DNA from: Sycobia sp. Sy_11
Taxonomy: Eukaryota; Arthropoda; Insecta; Hymenoptera; Epichrysomallidae
Length of the DNA: 64,000 nt
Reading direction: 5' to 3'
NCBI GenBank assembly: GCA_018907035.1
Contig: JACCIC010000001.1
Coordinates: 2,292,501-2,356,500 of the forward strand
Shown here: in pieces, positions 13,890 through 25,605 of the stretch
Position numbering within the stretch: position 1 is the stretch's first letter
How the letters are laid out: each line of letters opens with the position of its first letter
Program-made: the position numbers and the translations under genes
Notes under the pieces: generated by a model
The model's input: only the letters and a program-made list of their open reading frames with translations
What the model was told of the DNA's origin: nothing
Databases searched by the model: none

Positions 13890-15408
13890 ATGGCACTGAA
13901 GGCGGGGATGGTTATTCTTGCAGTCCTGTACTGTAGCTCGTCTGTTCATTCTGAGGACCCAATTATTACAACAAAAAAGTATGAATTTAATACTAAACAT
14001 CTGCTAATCGGAACTAATAACATCGATAAAAGGAGTTTGATTTATGCCCTCTGCGATGTTGCAGATGATAAACAGTCGGCCAAGTGCACGATTAATTATG
14101 AAAATGACGTATTCGATGACAGTCAAGCACGTTACTCCTGTCCCTTTGACTTAGTGGTGGCGCGGGAGGATGGGCAACTACAAATTGTAGAAATCAATCT
14201 CTGGAATAGCAATCAAGCCATTTTTATATGGCAGGAGACGAACCAGCGTAATATAAGAGACGCCGAGATCACGATAAATACAGTGTACTTAGACATATGC
14301 ATAGTGTCGACGCGCAAATTGAAAATTGCCAATCGCAAAGACGACATACCTCAAGTATTCATTGTTCCCTATGAGAATCATTACGAAGTTACGTTCATGG
14401 CCAAGGAACATCGTGGAACTGAATTCAGCAAAATATTTATAGATAGTAATGACGAATCTAGCGATATCTTGGTTTCGTTCGAATATCCCGGATTAGTTCA
14501 GGCTCTGGTGCCAATTGAAAAGCAAGCCAATAAGCTTTTGATAACTGTCGGAGAAAGTGTCCTGAATAATGGAATAGTGAGGTTCTATTTGATGTATGAT
14601 AAAGGTAAATGAACTCTTTATTAATATAGTATTTTTATGAGTAACAAGTAAGAACAATAAGTTGTCGATTTCAAAACTATGCTATTCAACTGATACTTGC
14701 AAACGGTAGTTACAAACTTCATAACAAAAATTATGCAATTGTTAATGTCGATAATACTTGTGTAAAATACGGTTTGCCATTTTTCTGTGTGTTTTTTAAA
14801 ATCATAATTGAACGTTCTGAAATTGGGACATTAATTATTGCCAATGATTAAATTGAAAGCTTTCAACTAGGTTTTCATATTGCCTCTTAAATGTTGCAAT
14901 TAATATTTCAATATTAATTAAAATGCCTATTTTCTCTTTTTTGTACTGTTCACTATTTGGATTTAAACTTTTTTCAGAGCACAAGAAACTGGAAAAATTC
15001 GATTACGTCGATGATATTGGGTGGTCTACTTCCAACGGTATTATTTCTATGTGTAACTTTTTTGAGTGCATACAATATGATACTGAGGGTAACTCAAAAA
15101 CGGTAAAAAGACTGGGTTTGCCGTCCAGCCCTATCAAATATGCAGCCTTATACAATCTGCCCAACAGGGATCTGTTAGCAGCTATTTGTGATAGCGGCAG
15201 CAGTGATTTATATCGCATTGTCAAGATTGGCGCTAGGGGCGCACAGGAGTATTTCTTTGAATTAACCGATTTGAAATGCTCCACGACAGTCTTTCTGACT
15301 GGTAAATTTTTCGAACAAGCCGAGGACCAATATTGTTTATCGGTATTTTATTCCCCAGATGATAGTGGCAAAAATGTTAAATTTAGCACATATTGTTTTT
15401 CTCCCTAG
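13890..15408 (+). CDS. Secreted cysteine-rich protein of unknown family, 381 residues, 2 exons
   Basis: Exon 1 (13890-14604) and exon 2 (14978-15408) join in phase 1 (AAA G|gtaaat ... ttttcag|AG CAC), giving K-E-H-K-K and one frame of 381 residues. The first 21 or so residues form a signal peptide (MALKAGMVILAVLYCSS... ending VHS before EDP). The mature protein has about ten cysteines spread over both exons, including LCDVADD, YSCPFD, LDICIV, MCNFFEC, AAICDSG, LKCSTT and QYCLS, so disulfides are likely. No further membrane segment is seen, so it should be secreted. I recognise no domain. Insect venom, salivary or haemolymph proteins of this build are common, so such a role is possible but not shown. 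The ATG is chosen because the signal peptide begins there and the upstream frame is not protein-like. Confidence 0.85.
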
Positions 15409-15419
15409 GATTAATCATA

Positions 15420-15425
15420 AATAAA
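15420..15425 (+). terminator. Poly(A) signal of the 381-residue secreted protein gene
   Basis: AATAAA 12 bases after the TAG stop at 15406-15408, well placed for the 3' end of the gene. Confidence 0.6.
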
Positions 15426-16314
15426 GTTCATCATCAGAACGAAGATCTTTTTATATGTGACGTAAATATATATTAATATAAGTGATTTTTATGTGATACT
15501 TTTAGTTTGTTATTAATATAGATATATATGCTTCAAATTTGATGTTCAAAAAAGAATCTGTGTAAAATAATAACCTTTCTACAATAATAAGTAACACCTT
15601 CAAATGTATTTAAAGCATTGTCAAGTGGATGAACAAATCAAACTTCAGGATTATATTTAAGCTAAGTTGTTAACGATAATTGAAGATTGCCAAGCAAAAT
15701 TATTCAAGTTCTAAATTTCAAAAATTAAGAAATGATAAATGGTAAATTTATTAACATGGATTTAATTGTGAAATTTATTTACTTTGTGTAATATACCAAA
15801 AATGATTCAATTATATGAGGCTGAACTGTGTTTCTCATTACAGTTATTTCCTATGTTTTTTCATTTAATTCTTTATTCTTATTCCATTACTTTATCTGCT
15901 ACTTGCCTCTTATACTTCGCGCCATATTATTAAATAATAGGATTGAAACATCATTATCTATACTAGTGTCGAAATCCACTATTTCTTGTAATGTAGAGTA
16001 ATCAGTTTGATAGATGGAAATAAAGTGCAACTGTGATTGTTACTGTATATCTGCCGGTGGGTAGGATAAAAATTCACGCTAAAAATAGCGATTATATGGG
16101 TTTATGCGTTCTAGTGCCATTAGAAGGCGTTGTTCAAATTTCTATACAAATATTTCTTGCAAGAATAACTATATCTCACGATTACAGTGCAGCCTGTCTT
16201 TTCTTCAAGTGTCAATGAATTCAATTCCCGCAATCAAACTGTTTTATAGAAGTTAATCGACATTTTTCAATTTGTCTACAGATTATTTTCTATTTATGTG
16301 AATTTATTTATATC

Positions 16315-16665
16315 TTGGAAGAAACGTATATCGAGCAACGGCTCACTTATGGTACAGTTGTAAAGCCGGTTGAAGGAAAGGATTTCCTCCACAAGGAAAT
16401 CGAAGATATTACTCCATTGAATTTCCCAAATCTAAAGTATATTAAAAATTGTCAGTATAAATTGACCATTTTTTCAGATAAGGGCATTATTCTCTAAAAT
16501 AAATTACTCGAGTTTATTATTAATCGTGATTTGAAGAAGGTGATAGAGAAGTAGTAGAATTTAAATCGCTTGATGTGCATTTAGATAGCAATTCACTAAA
16601 ACTATTTATATGGACTAACCAAATAAACGTGATGAAAATGTTTACATGTCAAAAAACTATTTTGC
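16315..16665 (+). pseudogene. Possible decayed relative of the upstream secreted-protein gene
   Basis: About 0.9 kb downstream of the 381-residue gene and on the same strand, protein-like stretches occur in broken frames. One is a 60-codon frame at 16315-16497 (…VVKPVEGKDFLHKEIED…). Another, at about 16533-16660, has EVVEFKSLDVHLDSNSLKLF followed by IW, between stop codons. The second resembles the upstream protein's QIVEINLWNSNQAIFIW segment in order and hydrophobic pattern. This may be a dead tandem copy, but the similarity is weak and judged by eye. Confidence 0.25.
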
Positions 16666-17459
16666 CTTTAAAAAAACAAATAATGTGTCAATAAAATGCG
16701 AGAAATTTAAGATAAACGACGGCAAACCTACACGTAGGGGAAGAGCATAAATTTTGCCAAAGATTGGATTACGCGGTTGACGAAGAATGCCCAATTTCTG
16801 ATCGATCAGTTTCAATATATTCACGACTTAATTTATACAATTACCATCCACTCGCAGATATAGTTAAATTTATCGACTATAGTTCTATATTCTAAATCCT
16901 CGATACGGTAGGTGAGTTCTTCATGTGCAACACAGGGACGAGGGACTTATCGCCCGATCCTTGTGAAAATAACGAGGCACTGGTTGACATCGAGCTTGCG
17001 CGTGGAAAGGGAGACTTAGAAAGAGAAAGAGAGGGGGAGGGAGGCAGAGAGTTGGATCGATACACATGTTATTTACTGTAGAACAAAGTCCTATAAGGTA
17101 GTCTGAATGATTTGCAATTTACACGTGTTACTTTTGTCATACGTAAATGATTGAAGAATTAAATGCAATTCTAGCAAAACAAAGCTTTCAACTATTCAAT
17201 TTCTGAAAATTCCTGATTCCTGCGTTTTGGAAAAATTGAAGAGTGTACACACCTACGCATATACAAATGTCAAAATTTTCCTAGCAAATGAGAAAAGAAT
17301 AAAGATTTTTAATCAACTGCTAAAAAGTTATAAATAAACCATTAATAAACATGTTGCTATTTGAGACATGTATTCTGGACGTCTAAGCAAATGCTTTTCA
17401 TTAATAGTATGTCCAACATGGAAAGCAGTTCCATTGTTACGATTTCAGATTGTTTGATT

Positions 17460-17700
17460 AAGCGAAGTAGAAAATGATATCGTATTACCTATTGATCTCT
17501 TACATAAATATTATGATATATTGTTTGTTCATAAACTCCTACATGGATTTGTTGATTCTATCGGTGAATCATTTATATCTCGTTTTACGCCATCCTCATT
17601 GTGAGATGCAATTTCTAATTATTCTTTTTGCTGTCCTATATATAGATTAAGAAGATTATGGAACTTATTTCCATGTAATGTTAAGTCACCTAACTGTATA
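17460..17700 (+). mobile_element. Possible non-LTR retrotransposon ORF2 C-terminal remnant
   Basis: From 17468 a plus-strand frame reads VENDIVLPIDLLHKYYDILF, then VHKLLHGFVDSIGESF, a stop near 17599, then DAISNYSFCCPIYRLRRLWN. The order LxKxLxGxVDS ... RxxxN ... RLxRLWN resembles the C-terminal tail of jockey-like reverse transcriptases. No RT catalytic region is present. Confidence 0.4.
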
Positions 17701-17960
17701 GGAGATAAGAAACAAAACATCACTTAGAAAATATTATCGGTATGCGCATGACATCTCCAACCCGCCTTATTGATTGATTAATTTACTTATGTTACCAATA
17801 CTTATTCCTATTCTATATTTTAGTTTAGAAACATTTACCTATTTATTTACGAGCCACAAATTTAATTTTGAGTTATTTTCATTTTGTCGCATTGACATCG
17901 ATGTTACAAATATCTATAGATATTTCTTTTTTTCTCTACGATTATTTATAATTGTTTATT

Positions 17961-19600
17961 TAATTTTGTAATAACTTGTAAAATTACTTCATATATTACT
18001 AAATACCTACTCTGTATATTATGAAATATATATATATGTACGTATGTATATATAAATAATTCTGTTAATTTTATTCTGAAGTAGTGAGCTGATCATATCG
18101 CTAACACTAACGAAGTCTAAAAATAGAATTTATAAATCGCCCCCTTCAGTCCGAAATCGATATTTTAGGTAAAACGCTGCTCTTAATACTCAAAGCGTCG
18201 TCTTCAAAAGAAACAATTAATTATAACGACAACAGAGGCTTAGGAAATGAGTAGATCTCAAGAAATCCCAATTCGACCATGCAGTATGTGATCAAACGCT
18301 AAACAGGCGCGCATGGTGTACTTTAGATCTATATTTTCGCTTATAATTTTGTGAATTTTGGTGATAGAGTAAGAAAAATTGCATATTAAACACAAAGCCT
18401 TACACTTTTCATATTTCATGGTCCAATTTTAAATTGATTTTATTATTTAAATAAAAATTGGATACATTTAAATTATTTTTCAAATAAGAAATAAATTAGA
18501 ATTGTTTTGTATTAGAAAATTATGAAATTTTTTTTTTAACAAAGTATCTTTCACCTTCACTATTTGGTACGTTTGTAGAGTATATCTATAAAGTTCGAAT
18601 TAATGATTTATATATAAAAGGAATATTAATTTAAATTATCGGAAAAAGTCAACGAAAATTTTCGTCGGTTGGGTTTCAGATGCGTATGCTTTTAAATAAG
18701 ACATTGTTGCACTTTTAAAACTTAGCAATTTGACCGGGCATAATGAGTTTATTAGGATATTTTATGATAGATATTTGGAGAATGCTTTTTTGTCACTGTT
18801 TTGAAGACTATTTATCAAAATCGAAGAATTTTTATACTTGAATTTACTTCAACCTGCATAACGTAAAAGAATAATAAAAGACTATATTTCCAAATTCACG
18901 AGTTCTTCTTAAAGAAAACTAGATTTTTTTTTCAAGATTGGATTGACTAATTTTTTTTTTTTTAATAATCAATTATACAAATGCAAATTTATTTTTCCTT
19001 TTCTGTTTGTGAAGTGTCTTCGAAGAATTCGATCGACGAGAATCGAATTGGTATACTTCATTCAAATTATTGTAAAATTATTTTTCACGTCTATTAAAAT
19101 TGATGAGTAATAAAATTTATCCATATGATTTCATGATATTTTAGAAATTTAAAATATATGTGAATTATAAAGATGTCAAAGGGAGTCGGAGGTATAGCTT
19201 ATTATGCAATTTCTACAAGCGTGCGCTCGAACACCAAGGTAGGCAAGGCAAAAAGAGCGAGAATTTAGTTACATAGTATTGCCTAATATTCGCATTAGAA
19301 ATTGAACTGTTTTTGTTAATAAAATTATAAACAAGTAAAAAATAAATTAGTTTAAAAAATCCATAATTTTTAATACGTCTGCTTTGTATATGTTAATTAT
19401 TGGTAAATAAATATATTTATCTAAATTCTAACATCTTTCAACTCTCTTAGTTGTGATCATATATGCTTAAACATTTCTGCTAAGCATTTCATTATTATTT
19501 TTTCCTCTCATTGGAGAATTTGGTGTCAATTGTCCCCACAGTGCCATGTATGCGGCAATACTTATCAAGTAAGGCAGGATAAATAGTCAAATAACACCGC
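17961..19600. other. AT-rich intergenic stretch
   Basis: I see no gene or mobile element. Confidence 0.45.
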
Positions 19601-19624
19601 CGATATTTTACTACGTCAGCAGAT

Positions 19625-19846
19625 CTAATTCTTTAGAAAGTGGATTTTCATACAGGTGATATGGGACGCATTAAAGTCAGCCCGTAACATTCTCTCCGAC
19701 CATTTTAAATCTGTTTCGTCTTTCAATTTTGAAAGTCCGATAGCGAAGACCTGATCGATATTATCAGAAGCGATCGTTTGTCCAAGTTCGATAGCGAAGG
19801 AGATTCCTCCCGAATTACCAGGTTTCAGGACGTGTGTTTTTAACAT
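19625..19846 (-). pseudogene. Orphan protein-like frame, possibly an exon or gene remnant
   Basis: A 73-codon minus-strand frame with ordinary amino-acid composition. It contains KPGNSGGISFAIELGQTIA, DQVFAIGLSKLKDETDLKW and DFNASHITCMKIHF. About 100 bases upstream, minus strand near 19960-20080, lies a second piece after a possible acceptor (tcgcag): NTFYFSNPIVEGMIIVDPCD and KAIVHCHTC. No acceptor precedes the 73-codon frame, so I cannot join them into a gene. The family is not recognised. Confidence 0.25.
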
Positions 19847-20294
19847 CGTTAAGAATTATTATAATGAATTAATTATAGAGTTATGAATTATTAAATTCGT
19901 CTTGTTGAGGAAGAATATTAAATGGCATAGCCTTCGATACAGTTAATGAAAACACGTGTGGCAATGAACAATAGCTTTACGAGAATTACTAAATTGTACA
20001 GACGGATCACATGGGTCGACAATAATCATCCCCTCGACAATTGGGTTAGAGAAGTAAAATGTGTTAGTTTCTGCGATTCTTTAGCCCTGGGCCACATACA
20101 TAAAAATTTGCATAAGCGTGAAAAATGGAAGAGAGGTATATTGAAGAAAAAATAGAAGGTGGCATTGCTTTTTCATAAAAAAGGAGAGAGAAATATTTAA
20201 ATCTGAAAGGAATCCGAAGAAATATATGGAAATAAAGTCCATATATTGAAATTTTTTTCAAATTGACAGAAGTTGAAAAAAATCATACGAAGTC

Positions 20295-20368
<74 letters not shown>

Positions 20369-20409
20369 ACTCACTCACTCACTCACTCACTCACCCACTC
20401 ACTCACTCG
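20295..20409. repeat. (CT)n followed by (TCAC)n compound microsatellite
   Basis: About 34 CT units (to 20362), then about ten TCAC units (20366-20409). The second repeat probably arose from the edge of the first. Confidence 0.95.
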
Positions 20410-23400
20410 TTCTCGAAATTCGATACAAATAAATTATTATAATAAAATTTAATGTTACCTATATGAATATCATTTATCAATCGTTTCAGAGTCAGAAAAT
20501 TCTATCCGAATTATATTACATCATTCTTCCGACCAATGCAGGCACAATTATGTTTTGTCACCTTTCGCCTCCTTTCTACTATGCCACTTTACTATTTGCT
20601 TTTCGATTTGATCAGAATAACGTATCTCATTTAGATAAGAATCACGAAATTCTCAAATAAACGAATAATTACGAATATACAAAAATGTACACATTGTTCG
20701 TGAATAACTTATACGTATGGATATTCCTACGGAGCATCGTTCTGTCGAAGAGCCAAATCGATAAACGTGCATCATAGACGTATCATTAGAGAATCGATAA
20801 AATTGATAAAAAGTAAGGGCACAAAGAAGGCCTTATTCTTATGAGCTGCATCGAATATAACGATTAAAGATTAACGATGATAATTATTAATTAAATAACG
20901 TGCGATTTTTCTTTAACGACTGACTGCTTTGTTCGCTTATCGTTATATTACGAGTATACTAACCATTTTCGCAATATTAGCGTTTTCACAAATTAGTACT
21001 TTACGAGGCACTGATGCGGTATTTGTATTTCAACTACGCCATTAAATCGGCGTTTTTGTGTTTTATCCTCTACGTATTTATTTTTAAAATATAATCATTG
21101 AACAAATTATATTCAATTATGTTCATCAATTTGCAAATGATTCAAAGTCGAAATATTCATACGTCTTCCAATTGATACACGATCTTTAATAATATAGAAA
21201 TCAAAGTGAAATAGAAGCTATATATTTTATTTATAAAAAAAATATTCAAATAAAATCAATCAAGAAGGTTCACAGTGTTCATTGGCACTGTACAGAACAT
21301 TATAGGAAGAGAACGAAATATCCCTTTTCGAAGAGTTTCTTGTACGATTTCAAAACACGACAACAGAGTATTTTTATTGAACCCTACAGTTAAATTATGT
21401 ATAAAACACATTTATTTGGTGTCCTATTGACTAAAATTTTAATCAATCAAATAAAACTGAATACGAATGTTATTTATAATATTGATTTTTAATAAGCGTG
21501 GTAATTATCCAAAATCAAGAAAAGAAATAATAGAACTTAACTATCTACTATTACCTTCAATAATTCATGATTAGGACTTTCATAAATTTTTTCTAAGATT
21601 AAAAAAAAAATTGTGCAAAAAGACGATTTAAAATTGTTCAAATTCAAATAGCTTTGAAATGCAGTGCATCGTTCAAAATAAGCTCCATCTTAATAACAGT
21701 TCGTGTGCTTTGTTCCTCATTGTCATTATTTAGATTAAGAAAATAATTGTATTTTTCAAGAATGATTTCAAATCGTATTGGGAACCAGGTTCTATGAAAT
21801 AAATATCAAAATACCGCGATATTACCGCAGATAATAACTTATTAATTAAATGGCAATATATAATTAATATCTCTATTCGAGGCCAATAAGAGAAGCGTTT
21901 GAACGGTAATTAGAAGGATCGATGTATAACTGCTTTGATCAATTTCGACAGTAGAACTATAAAGAAAGCTCGTTATCTTCCAGTCGTACGTTAGCAAAGT
22001 GGGAGCCGAAATAACAAGAGCCCTTCCAATAAAATCCACCTCTTTGGAAGGATGTACGAGAACTTTTAGAAAAACTTAGACGTCGCATTAACGGGAGTTC
22101 TCGAAAACATGGTGAACATTGAATTATTTTACGTTAGCTAAAATTAAATCATATACATAAATAGTATCGTCGGAGGAATATTCGTTTATTATAACGGGTT
22201 GTCGAAATGAGGCGTGACCGCCACTATACGCAAGACGTTCCTAATGACGGTATGTTTCAGATTATTATATTTATACATCTGAAGGATATCTACATATTTA
22301 TATACTCTAGCACAGAAGTTATTGTATGGCGTAGTTGGTGCGTCAATAATAAGTCTTTTGTTACATATCTGGCAGTAGATCAATTAAAATTGTTTAAAAT
22401 TATTTTCAAATATTTTACACGTATATATTACCATATCATTACGAAATAAAAATTGAAATTAATTTTTGAAATAATTATCAATTGTCAAAATTAGAAGCTT
22501 AACCTGAATTTAAATCTCTTATACATGCCATGATAAAATTAGTGCACCGCAACAAAGTTGGCCTATTTTAATAACATAATAGTATAAGGACCACTGTGAC
22601 AATAAAGCGCCGTTGTGTGACACGGCATGTGCTAGAAATTAATAAACCTCGATATACTTTGCATGTACATACTTACGATCAGCTTTCGATTTAGTGCTCA
22701 GCATACTAAATTACAGTGTATTAACTTTGTGCGCTTGTTTTGTCACGCAATGGTAATGAGATAGTGGTCATGGTACTTACATTTAAATAGACCAAATTTT
22801 TTCTGATGCATTGACGTCATCGTGGCGTTTAGTTGGGATTTAATTGCGAAATAAATACTCGCTATAAAAAAAATTGTCAACCTAATTTAAATATAAAAGT
22901 ACAAGAGGATTCGGTTTCTACTTAGCAAGCGCAAAAAAAGAAAGTTTTTCAGAAAAAAATTCGTATCAGCCTTGAGATCGTTGGGATTTAATAAGCCCAT
23001 ACAGATCCTCTTGTAAAGTTTTCGAATATCATGCCAGGATCTTAAATATGGCCTCTATAAATTTTCAATTACGCGTGAAGCTTAAATTCAGAAGTTACGG
23101 TAATGCGGTTAACGGCAGGGAAAGATAAAAAAAAAGGTCGTGACTCTGGCGAAAAGTGCACGTCTGTAGAAAGGTCTTGGGACGATCCCTGAACGCAGAG
23201 CTATATATATATATATATGTCGTCGGTTATTGATTCTTTTCTCCATATTTTAGTATTATATTCTTTTTATCTATCCCATATAGGACTCTAAGGAAAATTT
23301 GACGCACAAGAAAAATTTGGTAAAGATGCTGCAGAAATTGCTTCAAGCCCGTTTATCCTATACGATTTGTCGTCAAAGTAGAGGCTATATGTAATGTGAC

Positions 23401-24504
23401 AGCATAATTTTCACATAGTTTCATAACTGACCGATCATTATAATAATTTATTTATATATTTTAATACATGTAACATTGATTAAATTTATATTTGTCTTCA
23501 AATTGGATAAATAAATATACATTTTAAAATAAAAATCCAATGAAATTGATAATCATATCAGTTACTATTCTCTATGATAGTCAGTTTTCTTTTTCAAGTT
23601 TTCAACAAACCCAATCATTATGGATTTTTGTATCGCTAATTAAAAATTTTTAAATTGATTTGATAAACTTTTAGGAATTAGAAGTATTTAATATTATTTG
23701 TTTCATTATACGCACGTAAAAATAATACGTTGCCTTAAAGTGTCATTTAAATTTTCATATTTTTCTTCATTTGAATCAAGGAGCCAAAGGAAATTCATCT
23801 AATTATACACTGATATTGTAAAAATATCCAACCCTTTTTTATTTGCCCTTTGGAATGTTATTAAAATTTATTAAAATATCACTTTTTAGATTTTCAATAA
23901 AATCTAAATACAATAAAAAAAGAGCAAGGCGGCTTAATATAGTAAACATTGTAAGAACAAGAGGACAGGTAATCCATTAATGAATCCTTATATTAAAGTT
24001 ACATTTCTCGTTTCAAACTGTCCTTCAAATAAAAGATATTTATCAATAATAATGTCGTTATGAAACAAAAAGAAAGTAATTTAAAAATATATATATAGCA
24101 TATACGCCTTTATTCGTAGCCGCATCACGCCATTGGGTGAATTTCTAGAAAAGTATTGTATTATAGATGATGGAAGGAGTGGATTTTCTAAAAAAACATA
24201 GCTAATAATTGAATATAGATTTAAAAATTATGTTTGCAAAATTTCAAAGCGCTAGGACTATATTTGTGGACTAACTTATAAGATTATCGTCTCAAAACTT
24301 AGGCCACAAATCTTCTAGAAACTTTATTATCATGTGCATTGCATCAGATACGAATCAGATCTAGAATCCGAAATTTTTAATACGAAATTCATTATTTTGT
24401 AGCTTATAAATTTGCAGGTTTTTTGTACATAACTAACAATATATAAATAATCTAAAAAACGGTCAACTTTTGTATAAGAATATAATTATACGTATATGTA
24501 TATT

Positions 24505-24514
24505 TATGTGTGTA

Positions 24515-24596
<82 letters not shown>

Positions 24597-24600
24597 TAGA
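24505..24600. repeat. Compound (TG)n/(TA)n microsatellite
   Basis: atgtgtgtatgtgtgtg followed by about 38 TA units broken once by CA, ending in GATA units. Confidence 0.9.
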
Positions 24601-25510
24601 TCAATGTAAAGCTGGTATAATAAGATATGAACTAGTTGATGGCGATAAATGAATTGGATTGAAAATTTGAAAGAGACAAAACTTGGTTATCAAGTTATTA
24701 AATAAATATATTTTTTACATTGTGCCCTTCGTGTATATCGTTATATACATTTATATTTAATAATACTTATATGTCTATTAATTTAATTTCAAGTTCAAAT
24801 TTTCTATACAATCAGTAACTTATACAAGAGATCTTATATTAACGCTTCAGACGGGTAAATTTAATATTTATGTATGTAATTGCCATTAGGCCATATTTTC
24901 CAGTGGTATTTATACAAAGTGTCGAGGGTTCGGCGAATTTTAATATTCCTTTCCACTCAATTTTGACAAACGCATATGTTCTATCTGAAGAAAATGGAGA
25001 CTTCAATATTTTAAGGAGGCTTGCGGGCGCAGCGTCATAGCTCCGAACTCTTATTGGAAAATAATAAAACGAGGGCTGCTTTTGCTACAAGTGCCTTCTC
25101 GAATATAAAGCGATATAGAACGACTCTGCGACGGTGTGTTTAGCACGATTTTAACCGACGCCCGCGCCAGTGACTTTTTCAACATTAGAGCGTCCCGCTC
25201 TTCGCTCGAGATTATGATTTTCTTATAACGTGGCGTCCAGAAACTCGGCGAAGTTGATGATTAATTCATTAATCGCGTGCTTGATAAAAATCGTCTCATA
25301 CAGTTCCATATCTCACGTTGCGATTGCCGCGGCTTAATTATATCGATTGCACCGTCGCCCCATTTTCTTGATTTGAATAAATATGTACAGATAGATGATA
25401 AAAATGAAAGCGAGAGTGCGCACATATCGTTTCCTCCTTTTAAAAGCAATGGAATATCAATAGATATCCTCTGTATACTTTTATTGTTCACAATGGTAAT
25501 AAGAAATATA

Positions 25511-25512
25511 TA

Positions 25513-25589
<77 letters not shown>

Positions 25590-25605
25590 TTGTATGTATG
25601 TATGT
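25511..25605. repeat. (CA)n microsatellite with (TATG)n tail
   Basis: About 33 CA units (25519-25584), then tatatttgtatgtatgtatg. Thr-His and Cys-Val repeat frames are artefacts. Confidence 0.95.
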
